Assembly: GCF_003002055.1 (NCBI RefSeq)
Contig: NZ_PVZF01000002.1
Span: forward strand, 496,001-560,000
Source of the DNA: Kineococcus rhizosphaerae
GTDB taxonomy: Bacteria > Actinomycetota > Actinomycetes > Actinomycetales > Kineococcaceae
Direction of reading: 5' to 3'
DNA length: 64,000 nt
Both the position numbers and the translations under genes were made by a program. Position 1 is the first letter of the stretch, and every line of letters starts with the position of its first letter. The notes beneath the pieces are model-generated. The model was not told the origin of the DNA, did not search any database, and saw only the letters and a list, made by a program, of their open reading frames with translations. Shown piece by piece: positions 8,714 through 17,507 of this stretch.

Positions 8714-10108
8714 GTGAGCACCCCTACGACGAGCTTGCCGACGCCCACGTCGAGCATCACGTGGCCCGACCTCCCCGCCGCCCAGCAGCCGCAGTGGCCG
8801 GACGCCGCCGCGCTGGCCGAGGTCCAGGCGGAGCTCGCCTCGTATCCCCCCCTCGTCTTCGCCGGGGAGGCCGACCAGCTGCGCGCGCAGCTGGCCAAGG
8901 CCGCCCGCGGCGAGGCGTTCCTGCTCCAGGGCGGGGACTGCGCCGAGACGTTCGCCGGCGCGACGGCCGACGGCATCCGCCGCCGGCTGAAGACCATGCT
9001 GCAGATGTCCGCCGTCCTGACCTACGGCGCGTCCCTGCCCGTGGTGAAGGTCGGCCGGATGGCCGGGCAGTTCTCCAAGCCGCGCTCGTCCAACGACGAG
9101 ACCCGCGGCGACGTGACGCTGCCCGCCTACCGCGGTGACGCCGTCAACGACTACGCCTTCACCCCCGAGTCCCGGGTCCCGGACCCCCAGCGGCTGCTGC
9201 GGGCGTACCACACGTCCTCGGCGACACTGAACCTCATCCGCGCCTTCACGACCGGCGGCTACGCCGACCTGCGCAAGGTGCACGAGTGGAACCGCGGCTT
9301 CGCGGCCACGGCCGCCAACGCGCGGTACGAGGCGCTGGCCAAGGACATCGACAAGGCCATGAAGTTCATGATCGCCTGCGGGGCCGACTTCGACGCGCTG
9401 CAGACGGTCGACTTCTGGTCCAGCCACGAGGCGCTGCTGCTCGACTACGAGCGCCCGCTGACCCGCACCCTGGACGAGGAACCGCCGCTGAGCGGCCCCG
9501 TCGGCGGGGACGCGCGCCAGGGCGGCCCGTACGACACGGCCGCGCACATGGTCTGGATCGGCGAGCGCACCCGTCAGCTCGACGGCGCGCACGTCGACTT
9601 CGCCTCCAAGATCCGCAACCCGATCGGGATCAAGCTGGGCCCGAAGACCTCCGTCGACGACGCGCTCGCGCTGATCGACAAGGTCGACCCGTACCGCGAA
9701 CCGGGCCGCCTGACGTTCATCACGCGCATGGGCGCCTCGACGATCCGCGAGGCGCTGCCCGCGCTGGTCGAGGGCGTCACGGCGTCGGGGGCGCAGGTCA
9801 CCTGGGTGTGCGACCCCATGCACGGCAACACGATCACCTCGACGAGCGGGTACAAGACCCGGCGCTTCGACGACGTCGTGGACGAGGTGCGCGGGTTCTT
9901 CGAGGTCCACGCCGCGCTCGGCACGGTGCCGGGCGGCCTGCACGTCGAGCTCACCGGCGACGACGTCACCGAGTGCCTCGGCGGCGCGTTCGACATCGAC
10001 GACGCGGCGCTCGCGACGCGCTACGAGTCGCTGTGCGACCCGCGGCTGAACCACCAGCAGTCCCTGGAGCTGGCGTTCCTGGCTGCGGAGATGCTCGCGA
10101 ACCGCTGA
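8714..10108 (+). CDS. aroG: 3-deoxy-7-phosphoheptulonate synthase, class II
   Basis: 464 residues; class II DAHP synthase, the first step of the shikimate pathway (phosphoenolpyruvate plus erythrose 4-phosphate). Visible class II landmarks: GGDCAE near residue 78 with the metal-binding Cys, VKVGRMAGQFSKPRS near 110, the KIRNPIGIKLGPKT segment near 305 and CDPMHGNT near 360. Length is typical. The start is GTG 8714, with a GACACT -10-like box seven bases before it and no ribosome site, so it may be leaderless. The mycobacterial orthologue Rv2178c also neighbours pknL. A strong terminator hairpin follows five bases after the stop. Confidence 0.95.
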   Translation: MSTPTTSLPTPTSSITWPDLPAAQQPQWPDAAALAEVQAELASYPPLVFAGEADQLRAQLAKAARGEAFLLQGGDCAETFAGATADGIRRRLKTMLQMSAVLTYGASLPVVKVGRMAGQFSKPRSSNDETRGDVTLPAYRGDAVNDYAFTPESRVPDPQRLLRAYHTSSATLNLIRAFTTGGYADLRKVHEWNRGFAATAANARYEALAKDIDKAMKFMIACGADFDALQTVDFWSSHEALLLDYERPLTRTLDEEPPLSGPVGGDARQGGPYDTAAHMVWIGERTRQLDGAHVDFASKIRNPIGIKLGPKTSVDDALALIDKVDPYREPGRLTFITRMGASTIREALPALVEGVTASGAQVTWVCDPMHGNTITSTSGYKTRRFDDVVDEVRGFFEVHAALGTVPGGLHVELTGDDVTECLGGAFDIDDAALATRYESLCDPRLNHQQSLELAFLAAEMLANR

Positions 10109-10112
10109 CGGT

Positions 10113-10163
10113 GAGACGCAGGAGGGCCCGGGACCCGCGGGGTCCTGGGCCCTCCTGCGTCTC
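10113..10163. terminator. Strong bidirectional terminator between aroG and the PASTA kinase gene
   Basis: Two 24-base arms (10113-10136 and 10140-10163) pair throughout with one G-T pair and a three-base loop GCG. It lies between the convergent aroG and kinase genes, and its right arm overlaps the kinase stop codon (10162-10164). There is no T-tract on either side, as is usual in this group. Confidence 0.85.
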
Positions 10164-12057
10164 AGACGACGGTGAGCGTGACGGTCGAGCCCTTGGGGAT
10201 CTGCTGCCCCTCGCCGGGGTCGATCGAGCGCACGGTCCCGAAGACCCCGCCGAGGATGTTGTCGACCTTCACCGTGAACCCGAGCCCCTGCAGCTGGGCG
10301 CGGACGGCGTCGACGTTCTTGCCCTGCACCTTCGGGATCGTCACCAGGGGCGGTCCGGAGGAGACGACGAGGGAGACCGCGTCGCCCCGGAAGAGGGTGC
10401 CGCCGTCGGGCGTCTGGGAGATGACCAGGCCCTTGGCGACCGTCTCGCTGATCTGCTGGGTGACCCGGCCCACGGCCAGACCCCGGTCGGTGATGGCCTT
10501 CTGGGCGTCGTCCTGCGACTGGTTCGTCACGGTCGGCACGTCGATCGGCTGCCGGCCCTTGGACACGACGAGGTTCACGGGGGTGTCGTGCGCGAGCACC
10601 TGCCCCGCGGCCGGGTCGGTGCGGACGACCTGGCCCTGCCCGACGTCCTCGCTGAACTCCTCGGACACCTGACCGACGGCGAGCCCGGTGGTCCTCAGCT
10701 GGTCCTCGGCGTCGGTCTGGGCCTTCCCCGTCAGGTCGGGGACGGCGAACGTCTGGACGCCCTGGCTGACGACGATGGTCACGGTGCCGCCCTTGCGGAC
10801 CCGGTCGCCGTCGCCGGGGTCGCTGGAGGCGACCACGCCCTTCTCGACCGTGTCGCTGAAGCCCTGCTGCTCGTCGACGGCCAGCCCCGCGCTCTGCAGG
10901 AGCGCGCTCGCCTCCTGCGGGCTCCTGCCCGCCACGGCGGGGGTGGTCGTGTACGCGCCGGGGCCGGCGAGGAAGAACCAGGAGACCCCGGCGGCCAGGG
11001 CCAGGACGATCAGCACGAGACCCACCAGCAGGCCGCGGCGGGAGCGTCGGCCCCCCTCGCGGGGTGTCGTGGACCGGACCGCCTGGGGGGCCTGGGGGGC
11101 CTCGGACGCCTCGACCGCCGCGATCCGCGTCGTGCTCCCGGGCACCGCCGGGGCGGCCGGGCGGGGGGCGCGGACCTGCAGCTGCTCGGGGCTCAGGGAG
11201 GAGCGCACGGCCCGCAGCTGCTCGAGCATCTCCCCGGCGTCGCCGGGACGTTCGTCGGGGTCCTTGGCCAGGGCGTCCAGCACGAGCGCGTCCAGGGCGC
11301 GGGGCAGCCCGGGGACCTTCGTCGAGGGCGCCGGGACGGGTTCGTGGACGTGCTTGTAGGCGATGCTGAACGGGCTCTCACCGGTGAACGGCGGAGCACC
11401 CGTGAGCATCTCGTAGAGCATGACCCCGACGCCGTAGACGTCGCTGCGGGCGTCCGGCTCGCCGTTCTCCAGCTGCTCGGGGGCCAGGTACTCGGCCGTG
11501 CCCATGAGGTCGCCCATGCCGACGGTGGTGCTCTGCCCGGACGCCGAGGCGGCCCGGGCGAGCCCGAAGTCGGCGACCTTGACCCGGCCGTCGTGGGCCA
11601 CCAGGACGTTGGCCGTCTTCACGTCGCGGTGCAGGACACCCTTGCGGTGCGCCTCGGCGAGGGCCTGCAGGACGTCCTCGGTGACGCTCAGCGCCTCACC
11701 GGGCGTCAGTGCGCCCTCGTCGAGGACGACGTCGCGCAGCGTGCGGCCGTCGACGAGCTCCATGACGAGGTAGGCCGTCTCGACGCCGCCGGTGTGGTCG
11801 ACGCCCTGGTCGAGCACGGCGACGACCCCGGGGTGGGCCAGCCGGGCCGCGGACTTGGCCTCGCGGACGAACCGGGCCCGCGCCGTCGGGTCGTGGGCGA
11901 GGTCGGCGCGCAGCACCTTGAGGGCGACCGTGCGCTCGAGCCGTTCGTCCTCGGCGCGGTAGACGACGCCCATCCCGCCGCGGCCCAGCCGCCCCAGCAC
12001 GCGGTAGCGCCCGTCGAGGCGTCGCCCGACGAGGGGGTCGGAGAGGGTCGCGTCCAC
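10162..12057 (-). CDS. pknL: Transmembrane Ser/Thr protein kinase with PASTA repeats (PknL/PknB type)
   Basis: 631 residues. The N-terminal kinase domain (about 15-275) carries the glycine loop GRLGRGGMG, the ATP-binding Lys in VALKVLR, the catalytic HRDVKTANVL (Thr where most relatives have Pro), the metal-binding DFG in VADFGLA and the GTAEYLAPEQ activation segment. A disordered linker and one membrane helix (about 345-365) lead to four extracellular PASTA domains, each beginning near a PxVxG-like sequence. PASTA domains bind peptidoglycan fragments or lipid II. The divergent small gene at 13396 matches Rv2175c, the substrate of mycobacterial PknL, so the kinase-substrate pair is conserved here. 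The LysM/transglycosylase gene lies 32 bases upstream on the same strand. Confidence 0.93.
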   Translation of the reverse strand: MDATLSDPLVGRRLDGRYRVLGRLGRGGMGVVYRAEDERLERTVALKVLRADLAHDPTARARFVREAKSAARLAHPGVVAVLDQGVDHTGGVETAYLVMELVDGRTLRDVVLDEGALTPGEALSVTEDVLQALAEAHRKGVLHRDVKTANVLVAHDGRVKVADFGLARAASASGQSTTVGMGDLMGTAEYLAPEQLENGEPDARSDVYGVGVMLYEMLTGAPPFTGESPFSIAYKHVHEPVPAPSTKVPGLPRALDALVLDALAKDPDERPGDAGEMLEQLRAVRSSLSPEQLQVRAPRPAAPAVPGSTTRIAAVEASEAPQAPQAVRSTTPREGGRRSRRGLLVGLVLIVLALAAGVSWFFLAGPGAYTTTPAVAGRSPQEASALLQSAGLAVDEQQGFSDTVEKGVVASSDPGDGDRVRKGGTVTIVVSQGVQTFAVPDLTGKAQTDAEDQLRTTGLAVGQVSEEFSEDVGQGQVVRTDPAAGQVLAHDTPVNLVVSKGRQPIDVPTVTNQSQDDAQKAITDRGLAVGRVTQQISETVAKGLVISQTPDGGTLFRGDAVSLVVSSGPPLVTIPKVQGKNVDAVRAQLQGLGFTVKVDNILGGVFGTVRSIDPGEGQQIPKGSTVTLTVV

Positions 12058-12089
12058 GGTCAGTGAGTCTAGGTCGACCGGTGGTCAGC

Positions 12090-13202
12090 TCAGCTGAAGC
12101 GCGCCTGGAGCGTCTGCACGTTCGCCACGTACCGGCGCGTGTCGTCGTACATGCCGCGGGAGCGCACCGAGGCCTGCCCCTGGTAGTAGGACGCGATGGC
12201 CACGTCCGGCGGGTTGTTGGCCACCAGCGTGCGCAGGATCGCCACCCCCGCCTTGGCGTTGTCGCGGGCGTCGAACAGGTCGATGGGCTCGCCGAGCAGC
12301 TGCGAGGCCCACTCCCCGGAGCCGGGCAGGACCTGCATGGCCCCGATCGCGTTCGCGCCGGAGACGACCTTCATCTGGAAGCCGGACTCCTGCATGCCGA
12401 TGGCCAGCGCGAGCGCCGGGTCGACGCCGAGCCGGACGGCCGTGGAGCGGATGATCTCGCGCATCTCGGCCTTGCCCGGCTGCCTGCTGGCCTGGATCTT
12501 GGCCCGGTTGGCGGCGACGGCCTCGCTCACCGACGGCGCCTGCGTGGACGGCTGCTGGACGGGTTTCGCGGCCGGCTTCGCGGACCCCAGCTGCAGCGTC
12601 TGCCCCTCGACGATGAAGCCGGTGGCGTCGAGGCCGTTGAGCTCGACGAGGTCGTCCACGTCGACGCCGGTGGCCAGCGCGATGTGGGAGAGCGTGTCGC
12701 CGGCCTTGACGGTGTAGGTGCCGCCGCCGGTCCGGCCCGTGGTCGCGGCGGCGGGAGCCGCGCCGCCCCCGGGCAGGGTCAGGACCTGCCCGGCGCGCAG
12801 GAAGCCGTCGGCGCCCAGGCCGTTGGCGTCGCGCAGCGCGCCGACCGTCGTGCCCTGGGCCTGGGCGATCTGCGAGAGGGTGTCGCCGGTGCGGACCGTG
12901 TAGGAGCCGCCGGCCGACGTGCTGCGCGGGCTCGGGACCTGCAGCTGCTGGCCCTCCACGACGAAGGCGTCCCCGCTCAGGCCGTTGGCGGCCACGATGG
13001 CGTCGACGGTGGTGCCGTGCTCGGCGGCGATGGCGCCCACGGTGTCCCCGGGCTTGACGGTCACGACGGTCTGGCCCGCCGCCGCGGCCGCGTGGGCGGC
13101 GGGCACGAGGACGGTCGGGGCGGCCGCGCCGAGGGCGGCGGCGGCCAGCCAGCGGCTGCGGCGGGCCGGCGGGTTCGGCGTGTCGGTGGGCTCGTCGGCC
13201 AT
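12090..13202 (-). CDS. Secreted LysM-repeat lytic transglycosylase-like protein
   Basis: 370 residues. A basic start and hydrophobic stretch ending AHAAAAAG (about residues 15-42) form an export signal. Three LysM domains follow (about 45-90, 100-143 and 160-205), each beginning with a YTVKAGDTL-like motif and binding peptidoglycan. A linker then leads to a C-terminal lysozyme-like domain with MQESGFQ (catalytic Glu), IGAMQVLPG and ASYYQG, the soluble lytic transglycosylase pattern. It probably cleaves or remodels cell wall glycan. It lies directly upstream of the PASTA kinase on the same strand, fitting a wall-sensing and wall-remodelling pair. The start ATG 13202 has a purine-rich GCGAGGGAC upstream. 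Confidence 0.88.
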   Translation of the reverse strand: MADEPTDTPNPPARRSRWLAAAALGAAAPTVLVPAAHAAAAAGQTVVTVKPGDTVGAIAAEHGTTVDAIVAANGLSGDAFVVEGQQLQVPSPRSTSAGGSYTVRTGDTLSQIAQAQGTTVGALRDANGLGADGFLRAGQVLTLPGGGAAPAAATTGRTGGGTYTVKAGDTLSHIALATGVDVDDLVELNGLDATGFIVEGQTLQLGSAKPAAKPVQQPSTQAPSVSEAVAANRAKIQASRQPGKAEMREIIRSTAVRLGVDPALALAIGMQESGFQMKVVSGANAIGAMQVLPGSGEWASQLLGEPIDLFDARDNAKAGVAILRTLVANNPPDVAIASYYQGQASVRSRGMYDDTRRYVANVQTLQARFS

Positions 13203-13395
13203 GGCGTCCCTCGCAGGTCGTGACGGGTGGTGCAGGAGTGCACCCCTGGGGCGTGAGTGAACTTATCGGACGGCCCACGCAGTCCGCCCCCCACAGTGCC
13301 GGGGACCACGGCGTGGACGTGGGAGGTGAGCAGGCGAGTCGCGGTCCGGCTGCCGCCGGGGCGTGGACCCGGCGCGGACACGGCAGACTGGTCCC

Positions 13396-13791
13396 GTGGT
13401 TGCACCGCTGAGAGCAGAGATCGCCCGTGAGAAGGGCACCGAGGAGCTGGACGCGCTCGTGCCCGAGTGGCTGACCGTCCCCGACGTCGCCGAGCTGACC
13501 GGCCAGGACCAGCGCGTCGTGCGCCGCTGGCTGCAGGAGCGCGAGCTCGTCGCGGTCCGCCGCGGCGAACGGTCCGTGGCCCACGTCCCCGCGGCCTTCG
13601 TGACGGCCGAGGGCCCCTTGAACCACCTCAAGGGGACCCTGTCGGTGCTCGGGGACTCCGGGTACACCGACGTCGAGGCGCTGGCCTGGCTGTTCACCCC
13701 GGACGAGACGTTGCCGGGCACGCCGATCGAGGCGTTGCGCGCCAACCGCAAGACCGAGGTGCGCCGCCGGGCGCAGGCGCTCAGCTTCTAG
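13396..13791 (+). CDS. Rv2175c-like DNA-binding regulator, likely kinase substrate
   Basis: 131 residues. A short polar N-terminus precedes a winged helix-turn-helix like region (about 25-65, containing WLTVPDVAELTGQD and VRRWLQERELVAVRRGE). A C-terminal domain follows, with PLNHLKGTLSVL and a run of conserved acidic residues. This is the pattern of mycobacterial Rv2175c, a DNA-binding protein phosphorylated by PknL. It is divergent from the LysM gene, and its stop shares the tetranucleotide CTAG with the stop of crtB on the other strand. GTG 13396 is preferred because a CAGACT -10-like box lies six bases upstream; GTG 13363 is an in-frame alternative. Target genes are unknown. Confidence 0.82.
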   Translation: MVAPLRAEIAREKGTEELDALVPEWLTVPDVAELTGQDQRVVRRWLQERELVAVRRGERSVAHVPAAFVTAEGPLNHLKGTLSVLGDSGYTDVEALAWLFTPDETLPGTPIEALRANRKTEVRRRAQALSF

Positions 13792-14744
13792 GCGCTGCGC
13801 CAGCGCGCCTCGTCCCGCCGGGCGAGGCGCGCGCGGACCAGGCCGGGCAGCGCCACCGCGAGCCGCCGGGGCAGCCCGACCCGCACGCGCCGGCCCAGCA
13901 CGTCGTAGTCCACGGCCGCGACCTGGTCGAGGATCCCGCCGTAGAGCAGGTACGCCGTGCGCAGGCAGTCCCGGCTCGTGGGGTGGACCATGTCCAGCCC
14001 CGGCTCGGCGAACGCGTACAGCTCGCGCGTCCGGTCGGCCTCGAACGCCAGCAGGTCCCTGACCCGCTCCGGGGTCCGGCCCTCGGCCCGCGCCGCGAAG
14101 AGGTCCTCGCGCGTCAGGCCGAACCGCTCGAGGTCCTCCGCGGGCAGGTAGACCCGGCCGCGGTCGAGGTCCTCACCGACGTCGCGGACGAAGTTCGTCA
14201 GCTGGAACGCCTCCCCGAGCGCACGGGCGCGCGGGGTCGCCTCGGGCGTCAGGGGTTCCAGGATCGGCAGCATCTGCAGGCCGATCACGGCCGCCGAGCC
14301 GTACACGTAGCGGTTCAGGTCCTCGTAGGTGTCCCAGCCGGTCTCGGTGATGTCCCAGCGCATCGAGTCCAGGAACGCCTCGACCTGGTCGCGGGGCAGG
14401 TCCCAGCGCCGCATGGTCGCCGCCATCGCCCGGCCCACGGGTTCGGGCTGCTCGTCGTCGTCGAGCGACTTCAGGAAGTCGTCCGACCAGGCGAGCAGCG
14501 CGTCGGGGTCCGGGTCGGTGAGGGAGTCGACGAACTCGTCGGCGTACCGGGCGAACCCGTACAGCGCCCACACGTAGGGCCGCTTGCCCGGCGGCAGCAG
14601 CAGCGTCGCCAGGTAGTACGTCTTGCCGTGCTCGGCGTGCAGCCGCCGGCACAGCTCGAACGCCTCGCGCAGCGCGGGGTCGCGCAGCGCGGGGTCCTGC
14701 TCGGCCGCCGCGTCCAGGCACAGGCGGGTGCTGCGCGGGATCAC
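13788..14744 (-). CDS. crtB: Phytoene synthase
   Basis: 318 residues; condenses two geranylgeranyl diphosphates head to head into phytoene, the first committed C40 carotenoid step. Both aspartate-rich motifs are present: DEFVD near residue 68 and NFVRDVGEDLDRGRVYLP near 180. The latter is the typical squalene/phytoene synthase signature. The GTG start at 14744 overlaps the TGA of crtI (GTGA), so translation is coupled. The gene is last in the crtE-crtI-crtB operon, and its stop overlaps the convergent regulator gene by four bases. Confidence 0.94.
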   Translation of the reverse strand: MIPRSTRLCLDAAAEQDPALRDPALREAFELCRRLHAEHGKTYYLATLLLPPGKRPYVWALYGFARYADEFVDSLTDPDPDALLAWSDDFLKSLDDDEQPEPVGRAMAATMRRWDLPRDQVEAFLDSMRWDITETGWDTYEDLNRYVYGSAAVIGLQMLPILEPLTPEATPRARALGEAFQLTNFVRDVGEDLDRGRVYLPAEDLERFGLTREDLFAARAEGRTPERVRDLLAFEADRTRELYAFAEPGLDMVHPTSRDCLRTAYLLYGGILDQVAAVDYDVLGRRVRVGLPRRLAVALPGLVRARLARRDEARWRSA

Positions 14745-16300
14745 GCGCTGCGCCAGGCGCGCGAGCGGTAGGCCCGGTCGCGGCCGGTGACCCGCTCGGC
14801 GGCCAGCCGCCCCGAGACGAGGACCATCGGCACCCCGACCCCCGGCTGGGTGCCGGACCCGGTGAACACGACGTTCTCGCCCCACAGGTTCCCGGGCCGG
14901 AACGGGCCGGTCTGCCGGAACGCGTGCGAGGCCGCGAACGGGGCCCCGTCGGCCATGCCGCGCCGTTCCCAGTCGGCCGGGGTCGTGACGTCCTCGACCT
15001 CGATGCCGTCGGCGAACCCCGGGTACCCGCGCTGCGCGAGGGTCTGCATGACGTGGTCGCGGTAGCGCGGCGCGATGCGGTCCCAGTCGAGCCGGGAACT
15101 GCCCGCCGACAGCGACGGCGTGGGGAACAGCACGTAGTAGACGTGCTTGCCCTCCGGCGCCAGGGAGGGGTCGGAGACCGTGGGCCGCGACACCAGCACC
15201 GACGGGTCGCTCATGAGCCGGCCGTCGAGCAGCTCGGCGAACACCTCCTGCCAGGCGTTCCCGAAGTGGATCGAGTGGTGGACCGGGTCGGGGTAGTCCT
15301 GGGTGGACCCGGCCAGCAGGAGGTAGCAGCTGGGGGAGTAGGACAGCTTGCGGCGCACCGGCTTGCCCAGCAGCTGCTCGCGCGCCACGGGCAGGTCGGG
15401 GTTGAGCACCACGACGTCGGCCTCGAACCGGCGGCCGTCCGTGGTCGTCACCGCGCGCGCCCGGCCGCCGACCAGCTCGACCCGGTCCACGGTCGTGCCG
15501 TAGTGGAACTGCACGCCGTGCTTCTCGGCGGCCGCCGCCATCGCCGTCGGCAGCGCGTGCATCCCGCCCTTCGGGAAGAACACCCCCGCCACCGAGTCCA
15601 TGTACGCGATCACCGCGTACAGGGCGAGCGCGTCGTACGGCGACAGGCCCGCGTACAGCGCCTGGAAGGAGAACATCCGCTGGGTGCGCGGGTCCTTGAG
15701 GAACCGGCCCACCTCCGGGGCCATCTTCTTGAACCCGCCGGCGGCCAGCAGGCGCACCAGGTTGGGTTTGAGCAGGTCCAGCGGGGTGTCGATGTTGCTG
15801 TCGATGAAGTCGCGGATCTCGTACCGGTACAGGTTCCCGACGTGCTCGACGAACCGTCGGTAGCCGTCGGCCTCGGCGCCGCCGCAGAGCTGGCCGATGG
15901 CCTGCGCGGTCCGCTCGACGTCGGCCGAGACGTGCAGCGTCGTCCCGTCGGCGAAGTTGCCCCGGTACAGCGGGTCGACCGGGTGCAGCTCCAGCCAGTC
16001 GTGCATGTCCTCACCGAGCGCGTCGAAGCAGTCGGCGATGAGGTCCGGCATGGTCAGCACCGTCGGGCCGGTGTCGAACCGGTACTGCCCGTCGGCGACG
16101 TCCTTGACGACCAGCCCCGCGCGCCCACCGGGGACGTCCTCGCGCTCCAGGACGGTGACGGTGCGCCCGGCGCCCGCCAGCCGCATCGCCGCCGACAGCC
16201 CGGCGAGGCCGGCCCCGACGACGACGACGTGCTCGGTGGGGCCGTCCACGTGCCGGGTGCGGCCCGGCAGCCAGTCCAGGGTCTTGCCCACGGCGCTCAC
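14741..16300 (-). CDS. crtI: Phytoene desaturase
   Basis: 519 residues of the CrtI family, an FAD-dependent membrane-associated desaturase that introduces successive double bonds into phytoene, normally to lycopene. The dinucleotide fold VVVGAGLAGLSAAMRLAGAG lies near residue 24-43, FDTGPTVLTMP near 80, and the C-terminal FAD/substrate region with TGSGTQPGVGVPMVL near 480. The GTG start 16300 overlaps the TGA of the prenyl synthase gene (GTGA). How many desaturation steps it performs cannot be read directly. A second CrtI-family gene at 24818 probably handles later desaturation. Confidence 0.94.
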   Translation of the reverse strand: MSAVGKTLDWLPGRTRHVDGPTEHVVVVGAGLAGLSAAMRLAGAGRTVTVLEREDVPGGRAGLVVKDVADGQYRFDTGPTVLTMPDLIADCFDALGEDMHDWLELHPVDPLYRGNFADGTTLHVSADVERTAQAIGQLCGGAEADGYRRFVEHVGNLYRYEIRDFIDSNIDTPLDLLKPNLVRLLAAGGFKKMAPEVGRFLKDPRTQRMFSFQALYAGLSPYDALALYAVIAYMDSVAGVFFPKGGMHALPTAMAAAAEKHGVQFHYGTTVDRVELVGGRARAVTTTDGRRFEADVVVLNPDLPVAREQLLGKPVRRKLSYSPSCYLLLAGSTQDYPDPVHHSIHFGNAWQEVFAELLDGRLMSDPSVLVSRPTVSDPSLAPEGKHVYYVLFPTPSLSAGSSRLDWDRIAPRYRDHVMQTLAQRGYPGFADGIEVEDVTTPADWERRGMADGAPFAASHAFRQTGPFRPGNLWGENVVFTGSGTQPGVGVPMVLVSGRLAAERVTGRDRAYRSRAWRSA

Positions 16301-17403
16301 GCGCGCCTGCTCGTGGCCGCCACGACGAGCTCGTGCAGCGCGGCGCGGGCCGGCTCGGTGAGCTCGGCCGCGTCCAGCGTCGAGCACGCCACCTCGACCT
16401 GCTGGTCGATGAGCCGCTCCACCCCGGCCAGCGCGCCGGTGTCGGTCAGCACCGCCCGCAGGACCTCGATCCCCTCGGCGTCCAGGTCCGGGGAGCCCAG
16501 CAGCCGGTCCACCTCGGCGGCCTGGGCCGGGGAGGCGTTCTGCACGGCCAGCCCCACCAGGACCGTCCGCTTGCCCTCGCGCAGGTCGTCCCCGGCGGGC
16601 TTGCCCGTCTCGGCCGGGTCCCCGAAGACCCCCAGCACGTCGTCGCGCAGCTGGAAGGCCTCGCCCAGGGCCAGCCCGAACCGGGAGTAGTCGGCCAGCA
16701 GGTCCGTCGGGGCGCCCGCCAGCGACCCCCCGAGCAGCAGCGGGTGCTCGATGGAGTACTTCGCGCTCTTGAAGGTCAGGACCCGGCGCGCGCGGTCGAC
16801 CGCACCGGCGGCCCCCCGCTGGGTCGAGGAGGCCTGCTCGAGCATGTCGAGGTACTGCCCGCCCATCAGCTGCGTGCGCATGGTGTTGAAGACCCGCCGA
16901 CCCCGCGCCAGCGCGTCGGCGGGCAGGTCGCTGCGGGAGAAGAGCTCGTCGCTCCAGCCCAGGCACAGGTCGCCGGCCAGCACCGCGCCGGCCAGCCCGA
17001 ACCGGGTGTCGCTGCCGTCCCAGCCGGCGTCGCGGTGCAGCCGCTCGAAGCGGCGGTGCACGGCCGGCTGGCCGCGGCGGGTGTCGGAGTCGTCCATGAC
17101 GTCGTCGTGGATGAGGGCGGCGGCCTGGAACAGCTCCAGGGCGGCGGCCGCGGTGAGCAGGCCGGCGTCCGGCAGGTCCTCGGCCACGCCGTGGTAGCCC
17201 CAGAAGCAGAACGCCGGGCGCAACCGCTTGCCGCCGGCCAGGAGCGCGCGGACGGCGTCCAGCAGGGGGTCGCAGTCCTCGCTCACCTCTTGCAGGACGG
17301 CGCTCTGGTCGCGCAGGAAGTCGTCGAGGACGGCGGACACGGCGGTCCGCAGGTCGCTCGTCGCCCCCAGGGGGGCCGTGGTTTCGACACTGGTGGGCGG
17401 CAC
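16297..17403 (-). CDS. crtE: Polyprenyl diphosphate synthase, probably geranylgeranyl diphosphate synthase
   Basis: 368 residues of the trans-prenyl diphosphate synthase family. The first aspartate-rich motif is LIHDDVMDDSDTRRG near residue 97, the second QLRDDVLGVFGDP near 252, followed by DDLREGKRT. It leads an overlapping operon with crtI and crtB, so the product is inferred to be geranylgeranyl diphosphate for carotenoids. The syntenic mycobacterial gene is idsA2. Residues just before the first motif (ALELFQAAALIHDD) would set chain length, but I cannot derive it safely. The GTG start 17403 has a TAGAGT box six bases upstream and no ribosome site. Confidence 0.9.
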   Translation of the reverse strand: MPPTSVETTAPLGATSDLRTAVSAVLDDFLRDQSAVLQEVSEDCDPLLDAVRALLAGGKRLRPAFCFWGYHGVAEDLPDAGLLTAAAALELFQAAALIHDDVMDDSDTRRGQPAVHRRFERLHRDAGWDGSDTRFGLAGAVLAGDLCLGWSDELFSRSDLPADALARGRRVFNTMRTQLMGGQYLDMLEQASSTQRGAAGAVDRARRVLTFKSAKYSIEHPLLLGGSLAGAPTDLLADYSRFGLALGEAFQLRDDVLGVFGDPAETGKPAGDDLREGKRTVLVGLAVQNASPAQAAEVDRLLGSPDLDAEGIEVLRAVLTDTGALAGVERLIDQQVEVACSTLDAAELTEPARAALHELVVAATSRRA

Positions 17404-17409
17404 AGGGGC

Positions 17410-17415
17410 ACTCTA
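17410..17415 (-). promoter_or_regulatory. -10 element of the crtE-crtI-crtB operon (leaderless type)
   Basis: TAGAGT on the minus strand ends six bases before the GTG start of crtE. The same hexamer stands seven bases before the cruF start, so both carotenoid blocks share this box. No clear -35 box is visible. Confidence 0.5.
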
Positions 17416-17507
17416 GGCACGACCCCCCACCCCGGCGAACGGACACCACCGCACATCACCGCAGGTCACAGGCAGATCACGGAGGGGTGGGTCCTACCCT
17501 CGGCGTC

